A DNA stretch of 64,000 nucleotides, taken from NCBI GenBank assembly GCA_021813905.1, contig JAKAJH010000007.1:20938-84937 (forward strand). The letters are read 5' to 3'. The translations under genes were made by a program, and so were the position numbers. Shown here in pieces: positions 17,249 to 25,375 of the stretch. Source of the DNA: Bacteroidota bacterium. Lineage in GTDB: Bacteria; Bacteroidota; Ignavibacteria; UBA10030. Position 1 is the first letter of the stretch. Every line of letters starts with the position of its first letter. The notes under the pieces were generated by a model. The model had not been told where the DNA came from. It did not search any database and saw only the letters and a list, made by a program, of their open reading frames with translations.

Positions 17249-19231
17249 ATGCGGAAGTGGCACTCTCTCGGATTGATGCTGTCGTTATCGTGCGCGGTCG
17301 CGGTCGGACAGGGATTTCTTCACGTGTCGGGCACGAAGATCGTGGACGGCTCTTCCAATGAAGTGCAGCTCCGTGGCCTCGGCCTCGGCGGCTGGCTCGT
17401 TCCGGAAGGCTATATGCTGCAGACCGCGTCCTTCGCCAATTCGCCGACGGCGATCCAGAACAAGATCGCCGCGCTGGTCGGGAGTACGAACGCCGCGCAA
17501 TTCTGGCAGAAGTACCGGACGAACTTCGTGCAGAAGCGCGACATCGACCGGATCGCGTCGTGGGGATTCAATTCCATCCGCCTGCCGATGCATTACGCGC
17601 TGCTGAATCCCAAGGATCAGCCCGGCGTGTATCTGGAAAGCGGATTCGCGATCATCGACAGCCTGCTCAGCTGGTGCGAGGCCGACCATCTCTACCTCAT
17701 CCTGGACCTCCACTGTGCCATCGGGGGACAGAACAAAGACAACATCAGCGACTACAGCGGCTATCCGTCACTGTGGGAAAGCACGGACTATCAGCAGCGC
17801 ACGGTGGATCTCTGGAAGACCATCGCGGCCCGGTACGCCACGCGGCAATGGATCGGCGGGTACGATCTGCTGAACGAGACGGCGTTCGATCTCGGATCGG
17901 GCAACGTGCCGCTGCGGAACCTGTTCATTGCCATCACGAACGCCATCCGGCAGGTGGATACTTCGCATATCATCTTCGCCGAGGGGAACTGGTACGCCAC
18001 CGACTTCAGCGGCCTGACGCCGGCGTGGGACTCGAACCTCGTCTACAGCTTCCACAAGTACTGGAATTCGAACGCGACGAGTGCCATTCAGTACCTCCTC
18101 GATATGCGCGCCAGCGCAAACCGGCCGCTCTGGCTCGGCGAGTCGGGTGAGAACTCGAACGCATGGTTTACCGACTGTATCAAGCTGATGGAATCGAACA
18201 AGATCGGCTGGGCCTGGTGGCCGTTCAAGAAAGTGGAATCCGTTGCCGGCCCCCTGTCTGTGGCGAAGCCGGGCGAGTACGACTACCTGCTCCGCTACTG
18301 GCGGGGAGAAGTGACCGCCCCGACCGTCGACGAAGCCATGATCGGGCTCAACGCGCTTGCGGAGAACCTGGCGCTGGACCGCTGCGTGTATCATCCGGAT
18401 GTCATCGATGCCCTCATGCGTCAGCCGTACACGGATGCCCTCAAGCCGTTTACGACCAACACCGTTCCGGGCACCGTCTTCGCGAGCAATTACGACATGG
18501 GTCCGGTGGGGATCGCCTATCACGATGCGGATTACCAGAACATCTCGGGACCCGGCGGAGCATCAGGGAATCAGGGCGGGATGTACCGGAACGACGGCGT
18601 CGATATCGAGCGATGTTCGGATTTCCCGTCGAACGGCTATGACGTGGGGTGGACGAACAACGGCGAGGACCTGACATTTACCATCGCTGTGCAGACCGCG
18701 GGCACGTACGCGCTGAGCGCGCGCGTCGCCGCGCCTTCGGCGGGCGGCTATCTGCTGCTTCGGATCGATGGCAATATCGTCAACGGGTATGTCGGTGTCC
18801 CCGCCTCCGGCGGCTGGCAATCGTGGCAGACGGTGGCGTGCGGCAACGTCAATCTGACCGCGGGCACGCACACATTCACCGTCGGAATTCCGATCGCCGG
18901 TTACAACATCAGTTACGTACAATTCTCTGCGACTACCGCGGTTGCTGGGGACAACGCGATCCCGGCCGTCCTTTCGCTCGGTCAGAACTATCCCAATCCC
19001 TTCAATCCTTCGACCGGACTGCAATTCACTGTCCCGTCGAACGGGCAGGCGAGCGTCAAGGTCTACACGCTTCTGGGCGCGGAAGCAGCGACGCTCTTTG
19101 ATGGCCCGGCGATCGCCGGACAGGTATATCAGATCAATTTCAACGGCGCACACTTCGCAAGCGGCATCTACCTCGCCCGGTTGCGATTCGGTGATCGGGA
19201 GATCGTCCGGCGCATGATGCTGGTGAAGTGA
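17249..19231 (+). CDS. GH5 beta-glucanase with CBM6-like domain and T9SS sorting domain
   Basis: 660 residues. Signal peptide 'LGLMLSLSCAVAVG', then a GH5 barrel closely related to the preceding gene ('LRGLGLGGWLVPEGYM', 'LILDLHCAIGGQ'). Catalytic Glu210 lies in 'LLNETAF' (a Thr replaces the usual Pro of the NEP motif) and Glu298 in 'LWLGESGEN'. Residues about 410-565 ('AYHDADYQNISGPGG'...'ISYVQFS') look like a CBM6-type beta-sandwich. The tail 'LGQNYPNPFNPSTGLQ...RRMMLVK' is a T9SS type A domain. The protein should be a surface-attached glucanase with its own glucan-binding module. A weak AAGGTCGAAG site precedes the ATG. Confidence 0.9.
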   Translation: MRKWHSLGLMLSLSCAVAVGQGFLHVSGTKIVDGSSNEVQLRGLGLGGWLVPEGYMLQTASFANSPTAIQNKIAALVGSTNAAQFWQKYRTNFVQKRDIDRIASWGFNSIRLPMHYALLNPKDQPGVYLESGFAIIDSLLSWCEADHLYLILDLHCAIGGQNKDNISDYSGYPSLWESTDYQQRTVDLWKTIAARYATRQWIGGYDLLNETAFDLGSGNVPLRNLFIAITNAIRQVDTSHIIFAEGNWYATDFSGLTPAWDSNLVYSFHKYWNSNATSAIQYLLDMRASANRPLWLGESGENSNAWFTDCIKLMESNKIGWAWWPFKKVESVAGPLSVAKPGEYDYLLRYWRGEVTAPTVDEAMIGLNALAENLALDRCVYHPDVIDALMRQPYTDALKPFTTNTVPGTVFASNYDMGPVGIAYHDADYQNISGPGGASGNQGGMYRNDGVDIERCSDFPSNGYDVGWTNNGEDLTFTIAVQTAGTYALSARVAAPSAGGYLLLRIDGNIVNGYVGVPASGGWQSWQTVACGNVNLTAGTHTFTVGIPIAGYNISYVQFSATTAVAGDNAIPAVLSLGQNYPNPFNPSTGLQFTVPSNGQASVKVYTLLGAEAATLFDGPAIAGQVYQINFNGAHFASGIYLARLRFGDREIVRRMMLVK

Positions 19232-19232
19232 A

Positions 19233-22200
19233 ATGAGAACTGCAGACCGACAGAGGGGAAACCGATCTCGGATCGCCGTGGTCGCCGTTCTTCCGGTACT
19301 CGTGTTGCTGTCTCCCGGCCGGCTCGGGGCACAGTCCCTGGAGGAGCGTGTCACCTCATTGCTCCGTCAGATGACGCTTGAAGAAAAAATCCTCCAGCTT
19401 CATCAGGAAGGAGGATTCAACACCGCCGATAATCTGCGGCTGGGCATCCCCGGATTCATCATGGCAGACGGTCCGCACGGAGTGCGGGACGGTCTGGCGA
19501 CCAGCTTCCCGGTCGGCATCGGCATGGCTGCAACATGGGATACCAGCATTGCGCGACTCGTCGGGATCGGGATGGGCGAGGAATTTCGTGCGAAGGGGAA
19601 GCATCAGGCGCTCGGACCGTGCCTCGACATCGACCGCGATCCGCGCAACGGCCGGAGCCCGGAGTCGGGCGGAGAAGATCCCTATCTCTGCGGTCAGATC
19701 ACGGCCGCACTCGTGCAGGGGATCCAGTCGACTCCCTGTATCGCCACGATCAAGCATTACAACGCGAACCATCGCGAAGACGGCCGGATGAGCAACAATA
19801 TCACGGCGAGCCAACGGGTGTTGCACGATGAAGCCGGACTCGCGTTCCGGACAGCGGTGCAGCAGGGGGGTGCGCTATCAGTGATGAACGCCTACACGCT
19901 CATCAACAGCCAGAAGTGTGCGGAGAACTTCAACCTCCTGACGATGATCCTGAAGATGCAATGGGGATTCCCGTACTACGTGGTGTCCGACTGGGGATCG
20001 ATCTGGGATGCGGGACGGGCGATTCGCGCCGGCTGCGATGTCTGCATGGGCTCAACGATCTACGAGACGAGCCTTCCGTCGCTGGTCGCCAGCGGCGCGG
20101 TGTCTGAGGCGTTGATCGACGAAGCCGTCCGCCGGGTCCTGCGCACGAAGCTCGTTGCCGGCATGCTTGATTATCAGCCCCCGGGCGATGCTTCCACTCT
20201 GAACAGTGTCGCCCACCAGCAATTGTGTCTCAACGCGGGACGGAAATCGATCGTTCTCCTGCGGAACCAGGGCTCGATTCTCCCGCTGAACAGCGCAAGC
20301 ATCGGGAACATCGCGCTGATCGGTCCGAATGCCGCCGTGGCGCAGACCGACGGCGCCGGAAGCAGCTGGGTGTCGCCCTTCTATTCCATCAGTCCGAAGG
20401 CCGGGATCGAAGAAAAGGTCGGGACGGGACGCGTCATGTATGCCAAAGGGTGCGACATCAACAGCGCAGACACCAGCGGATTCGTCTCCGCGCGTGCGGC
20501 GGCAGCGCTGTCGGACGTTGTGGTCTACTGCGGGGGTCTCGATGCGAGCCAGGAAGGGGAAGGATTCGATCGCGTCGGGGGATCGATCCAATTGCCGGGA
20601 AAGCAGCAGGATCTCATCAACGCCCTTGCTGCCGTCAATCCCAACGTCATCGTGGTGCTCTTCAGCGGAGGGGTCTGCGGCATTGAGCGTTGCGCCGGAA
20701 GCATCCACGCACTCGTGCAGGCGTTCTATCCAGGTCAGGAGGGCGGACGGGCGGTTGCCGATGTCCTTTTTGGTGATTACAATCCTGCGGGGCGACTTCC
20801 GGTCACGATGCCGGTGAACGATGCGCAGCTTCCCCCGTGGCTCATGAACGACAATTTCGACACCGGATACGGTCGCGGCTACCGGTGGTTTGAACGGAAC
20901 GGGTACACACCGCAATTCCCGTTCGGCTTTGGACTCAGCTATACGACGTTCTCATACGATCGTATCGCTGTCGCTCCGGCGACGATCCAGCCGGGCGAGC
21001 TGGTGACCGTGAGCGTGGACGTGAGAAATACCGGTGCGAGAGCCGGAGAAGAAGTGGTGCAGCTCTATCTGAGCGACAGCAGCGCGTCGCCGTCGGAACC
21101 GCTTAAGCAGCTGAAAGGATTTCGACGTGTCGCGCTCCAGCCCGGCGAAACGAAGACGGTGACGTTCACGCTGACCGCGGACGAAGAGTATGCGTATGAT
21201 GAAACGTCCGCTTCCTATCAGGTTCGCCCCGGCATGTACGTCGTCCGCGTCGGCGGCTCGTCGGCCGATCTGCCCCTGGCGGGGACATTCAGCGTCCTCG
21301 ACGGCCAGAAGAAACCCGATCTGCTCGTCGCGAACGTGCGCGTGGTGCCGCCGTATCCGTTCCCGGGACAGCCGGTCGTGTTTCTCGCCTCGGTACGGAA
21401 CCTCGGTTCGGCTGCCGTGCAGCCGGGAGTAAGCATTCCTGTCTCATTCCGTGTGAACGGGGAGGTCGTCAGCTGGTCGAACACGTTCTCCTCGGGCATT
21501 CCCGCCGGCGGTATGGCGCTGATCTCATCGGACGGCGGACCGACGGGCTCTGCGACTTGGACACCGTCGGTCACCGGCGCATTTCAGGTGACGGCCACCG
21601 TCGATCCGGATCAGGTGATCGATGAAGCGGTGGAATCCAACAATGCCCGAACCATCATCTCGTCGACGGTCGCCCGCCCGGCGGACAACCTCGCGTTGAA
21701 CAAGCCGGTGAGCGCCTCGTCGGTGGAGAAGGCGGGTCTGGAAGCCGTAAACGCGGTGGATGGCAACCTCAGCACCCGCTGGAGCAGTGCATTCAGCGAT
21801 CCCCAGTCAATCACGGTCGACCTGGAACATTCCTGCACGGTGGACGACGTGACGCTGTACTGGGAATCGGCGTATGCGCGCGACTATCTGGTCCAGCGCT
21901 CGTCAGATTCGTATTCCTGGACGGACATCGTCCACGAAACCAACGGGAACGGCGGGATCGTCAAGATCCCGGTGCAGGCCGAAGCGCGGTACATCCGGAT
22001 GATCGGGCAGCAGCGCGCCACGTCGTGGGGATATTCGCTCTACGAACTCCAGGTGCACGGGACATCCGCGACGAACGTTCCGGGCGACGTGGCCCGGGCG
22101 GCGTCCTTCACCCTGGCGCCGAATTACCCGAATCCGTTCAATCCCTCGACGACGATCGGGTTCTCCGTTGACAAGACGGGACAAGCATCGGTTCAGGTGT

Positions 22201-22367
22201 TCGATCTTCTCGGCCGGAAGGTGGCCACGCTGTTCAACGGCGCGGCGGTCGCCGGGCGAACGTACCGGCTGATGTTTGACGCACAGAATCTGGCCGCCGG
22301 CATTTACGTGGTTCGGCTCGATGCCGGTTCCCAGCAGGCGATGCGACGCATGGTGCTTGTGAAGTAG
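19233..22367 (+). CDS. GH3 beta-glucosidase with CARDB, F5/8-type C and T9SS domains
   Basis: 1044 residues, start one base after the GH5 stop. Signal peptide 'IAVVAVLPVLVLLSPGRLGAQ'. The GH3 catalytic part (about 30-690) has the nucleophile Asp253 in 'YVVSDWGSIWD' and 'KHYNANH', and ends in a fibronectin III-like domain. Next come a CARDB domain ('KPDLLVANVRVVPPYPFPGQ', 'DEAVESNNAR'), then an F5/8 type C/CBM32-like domain ('NLALNKPVSASSVEKAGLEA', 'YIRMIGQQRATSWGYSLYE'). The C-terminus is a T9SS type A domain ('LAPNYPNPFNPSTTIG'...'MRRMVLVK'). This is a surface-anchored GH3 with a carbohydrate-binding arm, unlike the two other GH3 enzymes of the locus. Confidence 0.92.
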   Translation: MRTADRQRGNRSRIAVVAVLPVLVLLSPGRLGAQSLEERVTSLLRQMTLEEKILQLHQEGGFNTADNLRLGIPGFIMADGPHGVRDGLATSFPVGIGMAATWDTSIARLVGIGMGEEFRAKGKHQALGPCLDIDRDPRNGRSPESGGEDPYLCGQITAALVQGIQSTPCIATIKHYNANHREDGRMSNNITASQRVLHDEAGLAFRTAVQQGGALSVMNAYTLINSQKCAENFNLLTMILKMQWGFPYYVVSDWGSIWDAGRAIRAGCDVCMGSTIYETSLPSLVASGAVSEALIDEAVRRVLRTKLVAGMLDYQPPGDASTLNSVAHQQLCLNAGRKSIVLLRNQGSILPLNSASIGNIALIGPNAAVAQTDGAGSSWVSPFYSISPKAGIEEKVGTGRVMYAKGCDINSADTSGFVSARAAAALSDVVVYCGGLDASQEGEGFDRVGGSIQLPGKQQDLINALAAVNPNVIVVLFSGGVCGIERCAGSIHALVQAFYPGQEGGRAVADVLFGDYNPAGRLPVTMPVNDAQLPPWLMNDNFDTGYGRGYRWFERNGYTPQFPFGFGLSYTTFSYDRIAVAPATIQPGELVTVSVDVRNTGARAGEEVVQLYLSDSSASPSEPLKQLKGFRRVALQPGETKTVTFTLTADEEYAYDETSASYQVRPGMYVVRVGGSSADLPLAGTFSVLDGQKKPDLLVANVRVVPPYPFPGQPVVFLASVRNLGSAAVQPGVSIPVSFRVNGEVVSWSNTFSSGIPAGGMALISSDGGPTGSATWTPSVTGAFQVTATVDPDQVIDEAVESNNARTIISSTVARPADNLALNKPVSASSVEKAGLEAVNAVDGNLSTRWSSAFSDPQSITVDLEHSCTVDDVTLYWESAYARDYLVQRSSDSYSWTDIVHETNGNGGIVKIPVQAEARYIRMIGQQRATSWGYSLYELQVHGTSATNVPGDVARAASFTLAPNYPNPFNPSTTIGFSVDKTGQASVQVFDLLGRKVATLFNGAAVAGRTYRLMFDAQNLAAGIYVVRLDAGSQQAMRRMVLVK

Positions 22368-22426
22368 CAGCAGAAGGTGATGTATCTCCGATGAACCATG
22401 ATGAACCCCGAATCAAAGGATCGGCC

Positions 22427-23242
22427 GTGAAGAACGTCCTGATGATGATCACGCTGTCCGTCCTTCCGTGGCTCCAGGGCTGCGGAAAGGATACCACTGC
22501 GGTCGCTGCGGTTGCACCTGCGGATTCGGTCCCGAACCGTCCCGGCTGGACGCTCGTCTGGAACGATGAGTTCACAGGCCCGCGCATCGACACCGCAAAA
22601 TGGCAACACGAAGTCAACGGCTATGGCGGTGGAAATAATGAACTCCAGTACTACACCGCTGATTCGGCGAACTCGTATATCGAAAACGGCATGCTGGTGA
22701 TCCAGGCTCTCCGGCAGGACTACCTCGGCAAGCTATACACCTCGGCCCGACTGAATACGCGTGGAAAAGGAGACTGGACCTATGGCCGGATCGAGGCGCG
22801 GGCCAAACTGCCGGAAGGCAAAGGCATGTGGCCGGCGATCTGGATGATGCCGACCTATTCGGACTACGGCGGCTGGCCGGCGAGCGGAGAGATCGACATC
22901 ATGGAGTGTCTCGGGCAGCAGCCGAATAAGGTCTACGGCACGATCCACTTCGGATCTTCGGTTGCGAACCACCAGCAAATGGGAGGCAGCTACCTGCTTC
23001 CCTCCGGCGCCTTCTCGGAATCATTCCACGTCTTCGCCGTCGAGTGGGATCCGGATACCATCCGCTGGTATGTGGATGAAATTCAGTACTTTACGGCGGC
23101 AAAGGGAACTCCCTTCGACCGCGAATTCTTCTGTATCCTGAACGTGGCGGTCGGCGGCAACTGGCCCGGCAGCCCCGATGAGTTCACGGTCTTTCCGCAG
23201 AAAATGCTCGTCGACTATGTGCGGGTTTACCGTCGCTCGTAG
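22427..23242 (+). CDS. GH16 endo-beta-1,3(4)-glucanase, lipoprotein
   Basis: 271 residues from the GTG at 22427, chosen over ATG 22391 because AAAGGA lies 6 bases upstream and the shorter protein has a normal lipoprotein signal (KNVLMMITLSVLPWLQGC). The mature enzyme begins at that Cys and would be lipid-anchored. GH16 features are 'LVWNDEFTGPRIDTAKWQ' and the catalytic 'GEIDIMECLG' with Glu155, Asp157 and Glu160. It cuts laminarin or mixed-linkage beta-glucans internally. Together with GH9, GH5 and GH3 it supports beta-glucan as the target of the locus. Confidence 0.92.
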   Translation: MKNVLMMITLSVLPWLQGCGKDTTAVAAVAPADSVPNRPGWTLVWNDEFTGPRIDTAKWQHEVNGYGGGNNELQYYTADSANSYIENGMLVIQALRQDYLGKLYTSARLNTRGKGDWTYGRIEARAKLPEGKGMWPAIWMMPTYSDYGGWPASGEIDIMECLGQQPNKVYGTIHFGSSVANHQQMGGSYLLPSGAFSESFHVFAVEWDPDTIRWYVDEIQYFTAAKGTPFDREFFCILNVAVGGNWPGSPDEFTVFPQKMLVDYVRVYRRS

Positions 23243-23293
23243 TGTGTATCATCACATCCCTGTTCCACCACTGATCGCAGGAGACACATCCGC

Positions 23294-24955
23294 ATGGTAA
23301 CGATCAATCTGGGCGTCATCGACTGGCTGGTGATCGCCACATACTTCGCCTTCGTGATCGGGCTCGGGTTCTACCTGAAGCGATTCACGAAGAGCGAGGA
23401 AGACTTCTTCCTCGCCGGACGCAAAAACAGCTCGTGGGTGGCCGGACTCGCATTCCTGTCGGCCAACCTCGGCGCACTCGAGCTGCTCGGCATGACCGGC
23501 AATACGTTCAAGTACGGCATGTATGTCGCGCACTTCTACTGGATCGGCGCTATTCCCGCCATGCTGTTCCTGGGCGTGTACATGATGCCCTTCTATTACA
23601 GCAGCAGGATCAAATCCGTTCCCGGCTACCTCAAGCTTCGCTTCGATGAGCGCACCCGCGTGCTGAACGGCATCGCCTTCGCCGTCATGACCCTGCTTGT
23701 CTCCGGCATCAATCTGTATGCGATGGCTCTGGTGCTGCACACATTCCTCGGCTGGCACTGGGATGCCAGCATGTGGGCCTCCGCGGCGACGGTCGCCGTC
23801 TACGTGACGATGAGCGGCTTGATGTCGGCGATCTTCACGGAGATCATCCAGTTCTTCCTCATCTGGTTCGGACTCTTCCTCGTGTCGATCATGGGCGTCA
23901 TCGAGATCGGCAGTGTCAAGGAGGTCTTTGCGCGCATTCCGGAAGCGTACAACACGCTCTGGTCCACGTCGGCAGATCCCTCCCAGAACGGCATGCTCAT
24001 CACCTGGGGCGGCATCGTTCTGGGCCTCGGCTTCGTGCTGTCGTTCGGCTACTGGACGACCGACTTTCTCGTGGTCCAACGGGCCTTCTCCGCGAAGGAC
24101 CTCCGCTCGGCGCGCATGACGCCGATCCTGGCGTCGTTCTTCAAGATGGCGGTGCCGTTTATCGTCATCATCGCCGGACTGGTGGCCCTCGTGCTCGCGA
24201 AGGATCCCAACAGCGGATTTGCCCTGCTGCAGGACGGCGGCCAGATCAATTACGATTCGGCCTTGCCGATGCTCATCGCCCGATACTATCCGCAGGGACT
24301 GGTCGGGCTGGGCGTCACAGCGCTGCTCGCCGGCTTCATGGCGGGCCAGGCGGGTAATATCAGCGCGTTCAACACCGTGTGGACGTATGATATCTACAAA
24401 TCGGTGATCAACAAGAATGCATCGGACACGCATCTGCTCTGGATGGGTCGCGTAGCGACGATCGGCGGAATTCTGCTGAGCATCGTGACGGCGTACTGGG
24501 CCAAGAGCTTCCCGAGCATCATGGACTACATGCAGGCGATCTTCTCGTGGGTGAACGCCCCGCTGTTCGCCACGATGCTGCTGGGCATGTTTGTCTGGTG
24601 GATCACGCCGGCGGGCGCGTTCTGGGGTCTGCTGGCGGGCATGGGCTCGTCCGTCGTCATGTTCCTGGCGTCCAAGTTCAACTGGGTGAGTTCCAGCGCC
24701 ATCGCAATGTCGCCGCAGGCGAGCGATATGGCGGTGAACTTCTGGCGCGCCTGGTGGGCGTGGGCCATCTGCTTCGGCACGACGGTGCTCATCAGCCTTT
24801 CCACCAAACCGAAGCCGCAGGAGGAGTTGCGCGGCCTTGTCATCGGACTCACGCCGGAGGCGGACACGGCCAACGTACCGTTCACGAAGAGGCCGGAGTT
24901 CTTTGCCCTCATTTCGTTGATTGTCCTTGTCCTCTTGAACGTCTACTTCTGGTGA
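23294..24955 (+). CDS. sodium/solute symporter of the SSS (SLC5/SGLT-like) family
   Basis: 553 residues with about 14 hydrophobic helices. The N-terminus 'WLVIATYFAFVIGLGFYLKR...EDFFLAGR' is the usual SSS opening, and 'LSANLGALELLGMTGNTFKYG' corresponds to TM2 with sodium/sugar-contacting residues. The closest familiar relatives carry glucose or galactose with Na+. Position after six glucan-degrading enzymes makes it the probable inner-membrane importer of glucose or a short glucoside. GGAG lies 5' of the ATG (about 12 bases). Confidence 0.9.
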   Translation: MVTINLGVIDWLVIATYFAFVIGLGFYLKRFTKSEEDFFLAGRKNSSWVAGLAFLSANLGALELLGMTGNTFKYGMYVAHFYWIGAIPAMLFLGVYMMPFYYSSRIKSVPGYLKLRFDERTRVLNGIAFAVMTLLVSGINLYAMALVLHTFLGWHWDASMWASAATVAVYVTMSGLMSAIFTEIIQFFLIWFGLFLVSIMGVIEIGSVKEVFARIPEAYNTLWSTSADPSQNGMLITWGGIVLGLGFVLSFGYWTTDFLVVQRAFSAKDLRSARMTPILASFFKMAVPFIVIIAGLVALVLAKDPNSGFALLQDGGQINYDSALPMLIARYYPQGLVGLGVTALLAGFMAGQAGNISAFNTVWTYDIYKSVINKNASDTHLLWMGRVATIGGILLSIVTAYWAKSFPSIMDYMQAIFSWVNAPLFATMLLGMFVWWITPAGAFWGLLAGMGSSVVMFLASKFNWVSSSAIAMSPQASDMAVNFWRAWWAWAICFGTTVLISLSTKPKPQEELRGLVIGLTPEADTANVPFTKRPEFFALISLIVLVLLNVYFW

Positions 24956-24969
24956 GAAGGAGAGCGCGC

Positions 24970-25188
24970 ATGTCAACCGAAACTGTGAAGATGAAATCGA
25001 TCTGGTATGTCGTCGGATTGCTGCTGCTGATAATCGGCGGGCTCGTGCTGCTGGGCGGGATCCTCAACCTCATCTCGCCGCCGGAGCACAAGACCGTGCT
25101 TGCCAACCTGCGCCCCGATCTTTGGTGGGGCGGGATCATCGTGGTGTTCGGCGGGATCCTGTTCTTTTCGCACAGGAATTCGCACTGA
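24970..25188 (+). CDS. small two-helix membrane protein next to the symporter
   Basis: 72 residues, with AAGGAGAG just before the ATG. Residues 11-36 form one very hydrophobic helix (WYVVGLLLLIIGGLVLLGG), a short polar loop 'PPEHKTVLANLRPD' follows, and residues 51-66 form a second (LWWGGIIVVFGGILFF). It starts 14 bases after the symporter stop and precedes a hairpin, so it is the last gene of the transcript. No named family recognised. It may be an accessory subunit of the symporter, as small proteins are for several solute transporters; this is inferred from position only. Confidence 0.72.
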   Translation: MSTETVKMKSIWYVVGLLLLIIGGLVLLGGILNLISPPEHKTVLANLRPDLWWGGIIVVFGGILFFSHRNSH

Positions 25189-25249
25189 TCACCATCCCCG
25201 GCCTGGTGCCGGGCTCCCGGAGCATCGGGATCGTCAACCGTCGAATGAG

Positions 25250-25277
25250 AAGCCCCGGAGATGTTCTGCCGGGGCTT
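25250..25277 (+). terminator. hairpin at the end of the glucan region
   Basis: AAGCCCCGG pairs perfectly with CCGGGGCTT around a 10-base loop, 61 bases after the small membrane protein. The stem is strong (9 bp) but the following bases (CATCGTCTCC) are not a clean U-run, so it may be a weak or factor-assisted terminator. A new promoter-like sequence begins about 30 bases later. Confidence 0.55.
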
Positions 25278-25309
25278 CATCGTCTCCGGGTCTCGATTCG
25301 AGCGTCGGC

Positions 25310-25338
25310 TTGACACTGTGCCGTGATTCTCCCACATT
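25310..25338 (+). promoter_or_regulatory. possible sigma70-type promoter (TTGACA-17-CACATT)
   Basis: Perfect -35 hexamer TTGACA at 25310-25315, a 17-base spacer and a weak -10 CACATT at 25333-25338. It follows the hairpin at 25250-25277 and lies 37 bases before the next start codon. The spacing equals that of the stronger promoters in the window; the poor -10 is the reason for the low score. Confidence 0.4.
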
Positions 25339-25375
25339 CAATGGAAATGAAGCTTCCCCGGAAGAGACGAACCCG

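Noticed and set aside
23252..24976. 574-codon minus frame opposite the symporter
   Set aside because: Low-complexity Glu/Arg/His/Asp text, a mirror of the membrane-protein codons.
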